DNA of 64,000 nucleotides from Exilibacterium sp. (GTDB lineage Bacteria; Pseudomonadota; Gammaproteobacteria; Pseudomonadales; Cellvibrionaceae): NCBI GenBank assembly GCA_028280195.1, contig JANQMH010000017.1, positions 51,044 through 115,043 of the forward strand. The letters are read 5' to 3'. Positions 8,949 through 17,348 of the stretch are shown here, piece after piece. Each line of letters opens with the position of its first letter. Positions within the stretch are counted from its first letter, which is position 1. The notes under the pieces are model-generated. The model was not told the origin of the DNA and made no database searches. It was given only the letters and a program-made list of their open reading frames with translations. The position numbers and the translations under genes are program-made.

Positions 8949-10121
8949 TCAGTACCAGAAGGAAATGAAAAACCGAATCACATTGGCGTCGAAATTATAC
9001 ATCGATTCCTGGCCGGCCGGCACGTCGCCGTTGAGGCTCTCCCTGGCGTCGCGAAAGTTATCGTAGTCAAACTGCATAAAGTCCCAGAACAGGTTGATGG
9101 TGCTCTTGTCGAAAACAGACAGATAGGACGAACGGATCTGGTAGCTAATGCCGATGCCGAGGGAGGTGGTGGTATAGGTGCTCAGCTCCTTGTCGCGTGC
9201 GCGCAGGGTTTTTTCACCGGCGAACTGGAAAATATCCTGGTAGAAGTCCGCCTGGGTCTGGTCGTACAGCCGCGCCTTGGCCTCGAATACCCAGCTCTGG
9301 CCCACCGGGTGAATATAGCGCAGCTCGAAGTTTTCACCCTGTACTCCCCAGTTATCGCTGTAATTGCGGTATTCCCCGCGCAGGGCGGCGCGGTAGGGCA
9401 GGTAGTAAATGCTGCGTATGGCCAGGGCGTCGCTGTTGCGCGTATCGGGGTAGTTTTCCTCCTCCAGGCTGTATTCGGCGGGGTTGGCGGGATTGATAAA
9501 GCGCACGAAGCGGTAGGGGTTTTGCAGGTAACCTTCATCGATCACCGACTCGATGCCGATGGAAGCCATCCAGTTCTTAGTCAGCACCTGGGAGATGCCG
9601 ACGCTGTAGCGGCGGCCCCGGGATTCGCGCTCGAAATTGTCGTCGTTGCGGCGCTTGATGACATTGTCGCCCTGGCTGAAGCCCATGGTCAGCGTGGTCA
9701 TGGCGCCAAAGAATTCCTGGCTGACGCTGATGCCGTAAGTGTCAGCCTCAAAATCGTTTTCAGTGCTGTTGGTATAGCTCAGGCTCATCAGCGTGCGGTC
9801 GCGCAGATAGTCCACCCCGACGCTGTACTCGGTGCGCTCCTCGGTGTAGCGGCTGGCTCCCGACACCTCCACATCGATGGAGGCGCTGCTGATCATATCC
9901 ACATAGTAGTTGGCCGACACCGATACCGTACTGGCAAAATCCTTGCGCACCAGAATGGACGGCCCGTCGATGGTAACGCCGCCGCCATCGAAGGAGTGGT
10001 ACAGAACATCCAGCCTGTCCTCGGGCAGCACAGCGGCCTGTGTCGCCGCGGCTAGCGCGAGCCACAGCGTAGCCAGAACACCCGCCAACGTCCATCTGCG
10101 GCTATTTGAAAGCGGTACCAT
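8949..10121 (-). CDS. DUF3570 outer-membrane beta-barrel protein
   Basis: This 390-residue protein has an N-terminal signal sequence (residues about 9-27, ending TQAA) and then a long run of alternating amphipathic strands ending in a terminal aromatic (FFISFWY), typical of an outer-membrane barrel. It matches the DUF3570 family as I know it. The start at 10121 sits directly before the signal peptide; the open frame extends to 10316 but that part is proline/arginine-rich and overlaps the upstream gene. It follows a DUF4266 lipoprotein and a TlpA thioredoxin, a set that recurs in other proteobacteria. It might be the outer-membrane part of a redox or metal system; the function is unknown. Confidence 0.88.
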   Translation of the reverse strand: MVPLSNSRRWTLAGVLATLWLALAAATQAAVLPEDRLDVLYHSFDGGGVTIDGPSILVRKDFASTVSVSANYYVDMISSASIDVEVSGASRYTEERTEYSVGVDYLRDRTLMSLSYTNSTENDFEADTYGISVSQEFFGAMTTLTMGFSQGDNVIKRRNDDNFERESRGRRYSVGISQVLTKNWMASIGIESVIDEGYLQNPYRFVRFINPANPAEYSLEEENYPDTRNSDALAIRSIYYLPYRAALRGEYRNYSDNWGVQGENFELRYIHPVGQSWVFEAKARLYDQTQADFYQDIFQFAGEKTLRARDKELSTYTTTSLGIGISYQIRSSYLSVFDKSTINLFWDFMQFDYDNFRDARESLNGDVPAGQESMYNFDANVIRFFISFWY

Positions 10122-10152
10122 TGCCGGGCAGTAAGAAGTTGGCGGAGACTGC

Positions 10153-10386
10153 CTAGTTACAGCCACACCCGCCTCCCCCGCTGCCCTCGGCGCCGCGGGC
10201 GGCTTCCCGCGCTTCATAGACGTGATTGATATACTTGGTGGATGCCGGGTGGGCCTCCAGGGCCATGATCGGGTCGGACAGGCGCTGGCGTTCATAGGGT
10301 TTGACCCAGGGCTCAATGGAGCTGCAGCCGGTATTGAATACCGCCGCGGTTGCCAGTAGCAGCAGTGGTCGTATCACTCGTTTCAT
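10153..10386 (-). CDS. DUF4266 small lipoprotein with CGC tail
   Basis: A 77-residue lipoprotein: the signal peptide ends at lipobox FNTGC with acylated C21. The mature part is only 56 residues and ends in a glycine-rich tail with C74-G-C76-N. This Gly-rich Cys-Gly-Cys end is what I associate with the DUF4266 family. It overlaps the TlpA stop by 4 bp, so translation is probably coupled. The paired cysteines could be the substrate of the neighbouring TlpA-like thioredoxin, or bind metal; both are inferences. Confidence 0.88.
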   Translation of the reverse strand: MKRVIRPLLLLATAAVFNTGCSSIEPWVKPYERQRLSDPIMALEAHPASTKYINHVYEAREAARGAEGSGGGGCGCN

Positions 10387-10886
10387 TCGCGAATCAACTC
10401 CTTAATCTGGGCGCGGTAATCGTCCTCGTAGCCGGGCTTGTAGCCGCGGTGCAGGTAGCGCATATTGCCGTTGCGGTCCACCATCACGGTTGTGGGCATG
10501 GCCGCCACATCAAACAGCTTGCTGACTTTGCTCTCGGTGTCGTAAAGCACCGGAAAGCTGACAGTGACCTCCCTCAAGTAGCGCTCGGCGTCGCGGGTAT
10601 CGGCGTCCACATTGACGCCGAGCACGGTAAACCCGGCGCGTTTATAGCGCTTGTACAGGTCGTTGAGAATGGGCATTTCCTGGCGGCAGGGCCCGCACCA
10701 GGAGGCCCAGAAATTGATCATTACCACCTCGCCGCGCAGCTCCTGCAGGCGCACATTGGGGCCGCTGGCTGCCCGCAGGGTAAAGTCCGGCGCCGCGCCC
10801 GTCAGTTTCTTCGAGGCCTGGGCCGGCGACACCAGCAGACTGAGCGCCAGGCCCAGACCACACACAACTACTAACAATTTCTTCAT
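10383..10886 (-). CDS. TlpA-family periplasmic thioredoxin
   Basis: This 167-residue thioredoxin-fold protein has a signal peptide (residues 1-24, ending PAQA) and the active site WCGPC (C64, C67) in NFWASWCGPCRQEM, plus the cis-proline segment AAMPTTVMVD. TlpA/ResA-like proteins reduce disulfides in the periplasm, often apocytochrome CxxCH motifs before haem attachment or partner proteins. Here it is coupled to the DUF4266 lipoprotein, which ends in CGC, and lies in a cluster with five CxxCH motifs, so either could be its substrate. Confidence 0.94.
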   Translation of the reverse strand: MKKLLVVVCGLGLALSLLVSPAQASKKLTGAAPDFTLRAASGPNVRLQELRGEVVMINFWASWCGPCRQEMPILNDLYKRYKRAGFTVLGVNVDADTRDAERYLREVTVSFPVLYDTESKVSKLFDVAAMPTTVMVDRNGNMRYLHRGYKPGYEDDYRAQIKELIRE

Positions 10887-10945
10887 TGCAAAAAACTCTC
10901 CGAATCAGCTTGACACCAAGACCAAAAAAATATTGTGACTTTTCC

Positions 10946-11614
10946 CTAAAAAAAGAACGTCAACCCCACATGCGCCTCAATATTATGCGTCGTCTTCTCC
11001 TCCCCAAAAATATCCAGATCCATAATATGATCGCGAACGTCGAAATGCAGCGCCAGCCAGTCGGTGGCGAAAAAACGCAGTCCCATACCCACGTTGTAGG
11101 TGAAGGTTTCCTCTCCGGCAAAATCCGTGTTGCCGGCGCCGGCGATCAGATAAAAGGTACTGTTAAAAGCCCAGTTTTCGCTGATAAATACCTCGCCGGG
11201 TAAAAAATTATAACCAATTGATAAATTGTAGTAGTTAAATTCTCGCTCCTCCGGTGTGAGCAGCTGCACAGAACCGTTCAAAAGTTCGAAACTGGTCTCC
11301 GAGGTGGTGGTCTCGCCGTAAGCGGCTTCGAGGAAAAAGTCCTCGCTGACATGGTAAGCAAGGCGTATGCCGGTGACTTCATTGCTGCCGAAATCCTCCA
11401 CGCTCATCACACCGTAGTACACGCCGAACTCGAAGTCCTCCGAGTCGATCTTGTCCTCGTTGATCTCACGGCGTTCCATATCCGGGGTGATAATGCGGTC
11501 GAGAACCGAGCGCTGCTCACTGTCCGCTTCGGTCTGGGCGGCGGCGGGCGCCAGATTGAGGCCGGCCGCGAGTGCAGCGGCACCTAGAAAAATACGCTGA
11601 GTCCGGCTTTCCAT
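10946..11614 (-). CDS. Outer-membrane beta-barrel protein
   Basis: A 222-residue protein with a signal peptide (about 1-26, ending AAAQ), an acidic charged linker (about 27-60), then eight or so amphipathic strands ending in FFF, the usual C-terminal signature for outer-membrane insertion. It resembles the small-barrel family called outer membrane beta-barrel domain proteins. Its start overlaps the end of the SH3 protein gene by 31 bp, so the two are co-translated. It is probably a structural partner of that protein; the ligand is unknown. Confidence 0.87.
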   Translation of the reverse strand: MESRTQRIFLGAAALAAGLNLAPAAAQTEADSEQRSVLDRIITPDMERREINEDKIDSEDFEFGVYYGVMSVEDFGSNEVTGIRLAYHVSEDFFLEAAYGETTTSETSFELLNGSVQLLTPEEREFNYYNLSIGYNFLPGEVFISENWAFNSTFYLIAGAGNTDFAGEETFTYNVGMGLRFFATDWLALHFDVRDHIMDLDIFGEEKTTHNIEAHVGLTFFF

Positions 11615-12336
11615 TCGTTGACTTCCTCGTTTTCCTCACGGCTGGTGAGAATCAGGTGGTTGTTGTACTCCAGGCGCAGCATCATGCGCCGGGAAATGTA
11701 ATAGTAAGCGCCAAGCCCCACCAGCAGCGCGTTGTCGCTGCGGTCCTCGGTGGCGACCAGGGTGGCGCTGGGGTCGGTTTTGATACGGCTGGCCCCGAGC
11801 ATAAAGTAGGGCGACAGGCGCCACTCGGGAAACGGCTGGTTCAGCAAGGCCACACTCGCCAGTTTACTGTCGGATATATTGCCGGTGGCCTGGGTCAGCT
11901 TCAGTTCCGCCGAAATATTGTCGCTAAAGCGGTAGCCGAGAGAGATGCTGAGGGAGTCGGCACCCTCGAAGTCGCCGCCGGTGACCCCGAATTCCCAGCG
12001 TCGCGCCAGAAAGTCTTCAATGGTGGGGTCGCCGAGGTCCACCAGCCGGCCGTCCGGGCCGAGGGTGTCCTTCATCTGCCGGCGTTTTACCCAGCCGACC
12101 TTGCCGCGCTGGGTGCGCACTTTGAACCAGTCGGTGCGGCGCTTGAGAATGGTAACCGACTCGCCCTTTTCCGCTACATGCAAAATGGGGTAGCCGCGCC
12201 CCGGACCGCTGTGCAGTTCGATATAGGGGTCGGCGACAGTTACCACAGGCATGGCTTCGTCGTCGGCGAAGCCCGGGCTACAACACAATACAGCGGCAAG
12301 CAGGATATACAGCAATCGTTTAGGTTGTGGATACAT
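11584..12336 (-). CDS. SH3b domain plus beta-barrel envelope protein
   Basis: This 250-residue protein has a signal peptide (about 1-24), a bacterial SH3 domain (about 28-90; the YIELHSGPGRGYPILHVAEKG segment is typical), a linker, and a C-terminal barrel of about 140 residues ending in FF. The SH3b part may bind peptidoglycan while the barrel sits in the outer membrane. Together with the barrel at 10946-11614 it forms a pair repeating the same C-terminal design. It is the first gene of the leftward group after the HzsA-like gene, separated by 186 bp that hold a repeat element. Confidence 0.88.
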   Translation of the reverse strand: MYPQPKRLLYILLAAVLCCSPGFADDEAMPVVTVADPYIELHSGPGRGYPILHVAEKGESVTILKRRTDWFKVRTQRGKVGWVKRRQMKDTLGPDGRLVDLGDPTIEDFLARRWEFGVTGGDFEGADSLSISLGYRFSDNISAELKLTQATGNISDSKLASVALLNQPFPEWRLSPYFMLGASRIKTDPSATLVATEDRSDNALLVGLGAYYYISRRMMLRLEYNNHLILTSREENEEVNEWKAGLSVFF

Positions 12337-12390
12337 TCTCTATGGTCACAAGTTATTTTTGGCTCTCTGCCTGGCTGTAGCTTGCCAAAA

Positions 12391-12498
12391 CGTAGGGCGG
12401 CGCGGCGCAGCGTAATCCACCAGGATACTGGATTGTGCACAGAAACGGTGGATTACGCTACGCTCTCATGCCCGCTTTTTGCGTAAGCCCACCCTACG
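12391..12498. repeat. Imperfect palindromic repeat element with CGTAGGGYGG ends
   Basis: The element begins CGTAGGGCGG and ends CCCACCCTACG, which is its near inverse. An inner perfect inverted repeat, GCGTAATCCACC (12410-12421) and GGTGGATTACGC (12447-12458), surrounds a 25-bp loop. This kind of element with GTAATCCACC ends is scattered in many gammaproteobacteria. It lies between the HzsA-like gene and the SH3 gene. Confidence 0.75.
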
Positions 12499-12522
12499 TT
12501 ATCGCCATTCCTGGCTATGAGT

Positions 12523-15198
12523 TTAGTCCAAGGGTGCGGCAAATGGATCATTCAAGTAAGGCGCACCCAAGTCCATCCATTCGGAAATCAACTTCAACTC
12601 CGCCGCTGTCAGGTAGTCGGCGTGACTGCCGCCGGGGTTGAAGCGCTCAAAAAACCGGTTCTGGTTGGCAACCGCGCCGGCGCGCGAAAGCGGTGCCGGC
12701 ACCGGTATGGTTACCAGTACCGGTATCGGGTTGCCGTCGGCGTCCAGCACCAGATCGCCATTGGCGTCGGTGACAAACACCGGGTTGCCGTCGGCGTCCA
12801 CCTGCTGCACCAGGCGATCCACCAGATTGCCGTCTGCATCCAGCTCCTGCTCATTGTCATCGTTGTTGAACAGCAGCTCGCGGAAAGACACCACCTGCAG
12901 CGCGTTTTGCCCCGAAGCGGCGCCGCTGAGTTCCAGTTGCGCGGCCGGTACCTGCGGCGCGCCCACCGCGTCGGTGATGCCGTGGCAGCTGATGCAGGTG
13001 CGATCCTCTATCAGGTTGCCCATCGCATCCCGTACCTCGCGGTTCACCTCCCACATCGGCTGCACATGGTCCTGGTAGCTGAGCACAGTGCGGCACAGGG
13101 TGTTCCAATCACTCTGGCAGGGGAGGCTGGCCGGGGCGGTGGAACTCAAATCGGCATAGGCGAAGCGAATGCTCGGGTCCTTGGCGCGCGCGGCCGGGTC
13201 GGTCCACTCGTCGTCGAACACAAGATCCACGCTCGGCGTTCGCGGGCCGTTGATACGGCTGTATACCTCTGCCATGGTCTCGCCCAGATCGGCAAACAGC
13301 GCCGGCTCGGTATTCGGGAAAGGCACACCGGTGGCCGGGGCGCCGGTATTGATCGAGGCCGGTTCGGCACCGTAGCGGCCGTGGGGCACTTCACTGTTGC
13401 GGGTATGGCAGCCGTTGCAGGTGCGCTCCTCGCCGGCCGCCACCTGCAGCCAGTTCAGATGCCGCGGGCCGATGCGGCGGCCTTCAGCGTTGAGTACAGA
13501 CAGGCTGAAGGGCACATCCGCCGGGACTTTGAATTTGGCCGAGCCGTCCGGCTCCACCGGCACGTAGCCGATGATTTCGCGCGAGGCCCGCACACCGGTA
13601 CCCTGAAAGGCATTGCCGTCAAAATCGTAGACATCTTCGTCCGGCACCGACACGGCCTTGAGAATGCGCAGAAAGCGCGCCGGGCGCTCGGCTGCGGTAA
13701 ACTGCAGCGGGTCGGCCAGCGCGGCGCTGCCGATGCCGGTGGAGTCGGTGCCGTCAAAGTCGTAAACGCTGCGGATATGCACTACACCCGCGCCTTCGCT
13801 GAACAGGGCCTGATCCAGTTCTATACCCGGGCGTTTGCGCGGCAGGGCGGTGTTGCGGGCTTTGGGTTCCAGCGCGACCACTTCGGTATACATCATGCCG
13901 TCTTCGGCGTTGATGACCGGGCGCTGGGTGCCGTCTTCCAGCGTGTAAATCCACAGCCCGTAGCGCGGCCTCGCCTCTACCAGATCGGGGTTGGCCAGGT
14001 TGTCGTCGGTGCAGGGAAGATCCTGATCGGTCGCCGGGTCAGTCAACAGGCACAGCGACCAGCTGACCAGCAGCCGCTCGGTACCGTCGAACAGCGGGGC
14101 GGCGGAACTGAAATGGCCGTGGGGTGAAACCGAGCCGTCGGTGGCCACCGTATCGATGGCGATGGACGCCTGTCCGGGCCCGGTCAGCCCGGAATTGGCG
14201 GCGATGGGCTGATCGATTTCGCTGAAGTTGTCGCCGTCGATGGTTACCAAGTCGCCGCCGAGGCTGGCGCTGTCTTCCGGGCGCAGGGAAACCAGAATAC
14301 GGCCGTCGGGCATCTGTCTGGCCTGAAAGAAGCCGATGCGGGCATCGTTGGTGCCGGTATCCTGGCTGTGCAGGCCGTAGTAGAAGTTCAGGTTGTGGCC
14401 GTCCGGGTCAATGGTATAGAGGCTGAAACTGTCGCGATTGGCGACGTTGTCCCAGCGGGTGAACATCACCCGGCCGTCGTCGAGCACCGTCGGGTGCAGG
14501 TCGTTGCTCTGGTTGAAGGTGATCTGTTCGATATTAGTGCCGTCGTCGTCCATCACGTGCAGCAGAAAGGCCTCACCGGCATTGTTGTCCTCGTTGAGGG
14601 CGGAGAACTGGGTTTTGTTTTCATCCAGCAGAATCGCCTTGCTGCGCACCTGGCGGGTCGATGAGAAGACGATGCGGCCGTCGGGCAGGTAGTGGGGCGC
14701 AACGTCCTCGCCGCCTTCGGCCCGGATGGGGTCGGTGATGATCGGGCGCAGGATCCTGTTGTCGATATCGTATTCCCAGATATTCCATGTCGGCTGTTCG
14801 TCTTCGTCGGCGTCCTCGATTTCCGGTGCGCGCATGGCGAATATCAGTTTGTCGCCATCGCTGGAGGCTTCGACGTCCTTGACATCATAGAGTTCGCCTT
14901 CGGCAAAGGCGCCGGCGCTAATGATCGTTTGCGGCGCGCTGGCCGAGGCGCGGTCTTTCAGCACCAGTTCGGCACCGGGGTTGAAGGCGGCCGGATCGAG
15001 CATATTGTCGCTGATCGGGTTGCCGTCCTCGTCGGCCGGCAGCGGTCGCTGTACAAAGGCAATTGCCAGGTCCACGACTACGGGGTCAGGGTCCTGCTCC
15101 CCGCCACTGCCGCCACCGCCGCCACAGGCGCTGAGTATGGCGGCACACAGCGCGCTCAACGTTATTTTGAAATAAGCCTTCTGCTCGAGCCCTTGCAT
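12523..15198 (-). CDS. HzsA-related dihaem lipoprotein with beta-propeller
   Basis: An 891-residue lipoprotein (lipobox LSAC, C25, followed by a glycine run). Residues about 90-480 contain repeated WD/PD40-like segments such as HYLPDGRIVFSST, DLHPTVLDDGRVMFTRWD and RQMPDGRILVSL, typical of a propeller. Two c-type haem motifs follow: CNGCH at 594-598 and CISCH at 735-739. Propeller plus two haems resembles the alpha subunit of hydrazine synthase (HzsA), and proteins like it are annotated HzsA-related in non-anammox bacteria. Hydrazine synthesis is not implied, since the beta/gamma subunits are absent. It is probably an outer-membrane-anchored redox enzyme or electron-transfer protein of unknown substrate. 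Confidence 0.88.
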   Translation of the reverse strand: MQGLEQKAYFKITLSALCAAILSACGGGGGSGGEQDPDPVVVDLAIAFVQRPLPADEDGNPISDNMLDPAAFNPGAELVLKDRASASAPQTIISAGAFAEGELYDVKDVEASSDGDKLIFAMRAPEIEDADEDEQPTWNIWEYDIDNRILRPIITDPIRAEGGEDVAPHYLPDGRIVFSSTRQVRSKAILLDENKTQFSALNEDNNAGEAFLLHVMDDDGTNIEQITFNQSNDLHPTVLDDGRVMFTRWDNVANRDSFSLYTIDPDGHNLNFYYGLHSQDTGTNDARIGFFQARQMPDGRILVSLRPEDSASLGGDLVTIDGDNFSEIDQPIAANSGLTGPGQASIAIDTVATDGSVSPHGHFSSAAPLFDGTERLLVSWSLCLLTDPATDQDLPCTDDNLANPDLVEARPRYGLWIYTLEDGTQRPVINAEDGMMYTEVVALEPKARNTALPRKRPGIELDQALFSEGAGVVHIRSVYDFDGTDSTGIGSAALADPLQFTAAERPARFLRILKAVSVPDEDVYDFDGNAFQGTGVRASREIIGYVPVEPDGSAKFKVPADVPFSLSVLNAEGRRIGPRHLNWLQVAAGEERTCNGCHTRNSEVPHGRYGAEPASINTGAPATGVPFPNTEPALFADLGETMAEVYSRINGPRTPSVDLVFDDEWTDPAARAKDPSIRFAYADLSSTAPASLPCQSDWNTLCRTVLSYQDHVQPMWEVNREVRDAMGNLIEDRTCISCHGITDAVGAPQVPAAQLELSGAASGQNALQVVSFRELLFNNDDNEQELDADGNLVDRLVQQVDADGNPVFVTDANGDLVLDADGNPIPVLVTIPVPAPLSRAGAVANQNRFFERFNPGGSHADYLTAAELKLISEWMDLGAPYLNDPFAAPLD

Positions 15199-16004
15199 AT
15201 TACTGTTACCTTGTTACGCACCAGTGGCGCCGTGGCAGTCAACTGGCCCGCCGCCTCATTGATAGTTATCAGGCTGCTGCATCACTGAGTGTGGAGAATT
15301 TTCAGCTATGGCGAATTGTCGTGAAATTACCCAGGGGTTTCCGCCGATCCAGTCACGCTTTAAGTGCTTTATCTACTTTATTATGTCGGCAGCGCCGGCG
15401 TTGCTTTGAAGTCCGCAGTGATTTTTTTACGCGTATAAAAACTGAAAAACACCGGTTTTACAGTAATTAACCCAAACTCAATGCCATAGATATCGCACTG
15501 TTATGTCCATTCTGACTAAGCCTTTTGCCGGTGCCGGAGTGGCTCGACCAGCGGTATCTCAGAGCTGACAGATACACGCCCGGGTGACCGCCGCTTGCGG
15601 CTATTATCAAGGTTGCAGAAGGCGCTCTGATACGGTTTTTGGGAGTGTGATAACAATCACACTTTTTCCGCAAATGTGTATTTAATTGCCAAACTTGCGA
15701 CTTGAGTATCATCCGCCCTCTGTCGATATCGGCGGGTTTTATTTTTAATAGAACCCATGATTGACCCCGCTGTCGGCGAGGTCAATTTGCAGCAACAGTT
15801 TGTTGTCGGCTGGTAGCCAGAAGCACAGTAAAAAGCACAGATTGTTACAACAAGCACAAAAACTATGACCGCTGCGCTAAGACGTAGTCACTCGGGGCAA
15901 AAGGCAGGTCCTCTACCTTGTTCTCGAACGTCTGCAGGGCGCGCAAGAATCTGAGAGTAGATGCGTTTGCATGCAAACTCATTTACACCCGTGAAGGAGC
16001 GGCC
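15199..16004. other. Divergent promoter region of the cytochrome cluster
   Basis: This 806-bp region separates the leftward HzsA-like gene from the rightward cytochrome genes and holds no convincing gene. It contains a perfect CRP-type site (15646-15661), a hairpin CCGCC/GGCGG (15713-15735) followed by a T-rich stretch on the plus strand, and an inverted repeat TTGACC/GGTCAA spanning 15761-15785 that may be an operator for an unidentified regulator. Confidence 0.6.
15646..15661. promoter_or_regulatory. CRP/Vfr-type binding site
   Basis: TGTGATAACAATCACA contains the perfect half-sites TGTGA and TCACA with 6 bp between; the palindrome extends to AGTGTGA...TCACACT (15644-15663). It lies 343 bp before the 16005 start and 448 bp from the HzsA-like start, so either side could be controlled. 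Confidence 0.65.
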
Positions 16005-17264
16005 GTGATTGCCATGAAAACCAGGCTCATCAATCAAAACAATGCACTTTATCGCCGGTTTGTCCAACGCTTGCTGATCGTTGGCTGCTGCGCGCTGGCC
16101 GCCGCGCCCGATGTACTGGCCGGCGCCCGCGAACAGGCCAAACGTATCCACGACCGCCTTGCCGGCGTGCCGCCGACCGAGGCGGTGCTGCTGGATATGG
16201 CGGCCGATATCAGCAGCGGTAATGCCATCCAGGCGGCCTATACGGCGATGGATAACGAGGCTTTTTACAGCATTACGCTGAAAAACCTGGTCACCCCCTG
16301 GACCAACAGGGACCAGACCGTATTTGCACCCTTGAACGACTACACCGCAACGGTAATCGGTGTGGTGCGCGACGAACTGGATTTTCGCCGCATACTGTTT
16401 GACGATATTTTATATGTCGGCGCCGGCTCGCTGGGCCTGCCGCCCTACGCCAATGACAATAACGATCATTACGAAGCGTTCGAGAATCAGAATATCAGTT
16501 TCATAACCGGGCTCGAGCAGCGCCAGCAGTCCTCGGTGACAGGTCTGCCCGCTGCCGCCACTTCCGGTGTGCTGACATCCCGCGGTGGCGCCAGATCGTT
16601 TTTTATCGCCGGCACCAACCGCGCCATGTTTCGCTTCACCATGCTGAACCATTTGTGCAACGACCTGGAACAGGTACACGATATCTCGCTGCCGCCGGAT
16701 CGCATACGCCGCGACGTGACCCGCAGCCCCGGTGGTGACAGCCGTGCATTTCTGAACGGCTGTGTCGGCTGTCACAACGGCATGGACCCGATGACGCAGG
16801 CCTTTGCCTACTACAACTATATCTACGATGCCGACAACGACCTGACCGGTGAAAACGGGTCGATCGGCTACAACGATGTTGGCCAGACCGATGCGGTTAC
16901 CGGCAGCCGCGTCACGGCAAAATACCATATCAACGACGCTAACTTCTCCTTCGGCTATCTGACACCCGACGACAGCTGGATCAATTACTGGCGCACCGGC
17001 ATCAATTCGCGCCTCGGCTGGGATCAGAATCTGCCGGGTTCCGGCAGCGGCGCCAGGTCAATGGCCCAGGAGCTGGCTTACAGCCAGGCCTTTGCCCAGT
17101 GCCATGTTACCAAGGTGTTTCGCAATGTCTGTCTGCGCGAACCGGAAGATGCCGCCGACCGCAGCCAGATCGATGCCATGGTCGCCAGCTTCAGCAGCGA
17201 TACCCACAGCTACAATATCAAGCAGGTATTCGCCGAATCAGCCGATTACTGCAAGGGGGACTAG
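16005..17264 (+). CDS. Exported monohaem c-type cytochrome-like protein
   Basis: A 419-residue secreted protein. The GTG at 16005 is preferred as start because AAGGAG ends 5 bp before it; an ATG three codons later is the alternative. A signal peptide spans roughly residues 18-40 (LLIVGCCALAAAPDVLA). One haem motif CVGCHN lies at 253-258, preceded by an RSPGGDSRAFLNG segment. Other cysteines near the C-terminus (CHVTKVFRNVC, ADYC) could form disulfides. I do not recognise a named family. It is followed closely by the LamG/cytochrome lipoprotein and is probably in one operon with it. Confidence 0.85.
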   Translation: MIAMKTRLINQNNALYRRFVQRLLIVGCCALAAAPDVLAGAREQAKRIHDRLAGVPPTEAVLLDMAADISSGNAIQAAYTAMDNEAFYSITLKNLVTPWTNRDQTVFAPLNDYTATVIGVVRDELDFRRILFDDILYVGAGSLGLPPYANDNNDHYEAFENQNISFITGLEQRQQSSVTGLPAAATSGVLTSRGGARSFFIAGTNRAMFRFTMLNHLCNDLEQVHDISLPPDRIRRDVTRSPGGDSRAFLNGCVGCHNGMDPMTQAFAYYNYIYDADNDLTGENGSIGYNDVGQTDAVTGSRVTAKYHINDANFSFGYLTPDDSWINYWRTGINSRLGWDQNLPGSGSGARSMAQELAYSQAFAQCHVTKVFRNVCLREPEDAADRSQIDAMVASFSSDTHSYNIKQVFAESADYCKGD

Positions 17265-17348
17265 GGCATGAGTAACCACTTACCAGTTTGCAGTCGTGCT
17301 TTACCCATAGATGGTTCAGATCAACATAACAGAAACGGGAATTATCTG

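Noticed and set aside
12517..14127. 536-codon plus-strand frame opposite the HzsA-like gene
   Set aside because: It is a high-GC shadow; the minus strand has signal peptide, propeller repeats and two haem motifs.
12523..15198. True hydrazine synthase and anammox metabolism
   Set aside because: No beta or gamma subunit, no hydrazine oxidoreductase, and a heterotrophic gene context; only the alpha-like fold is shared.
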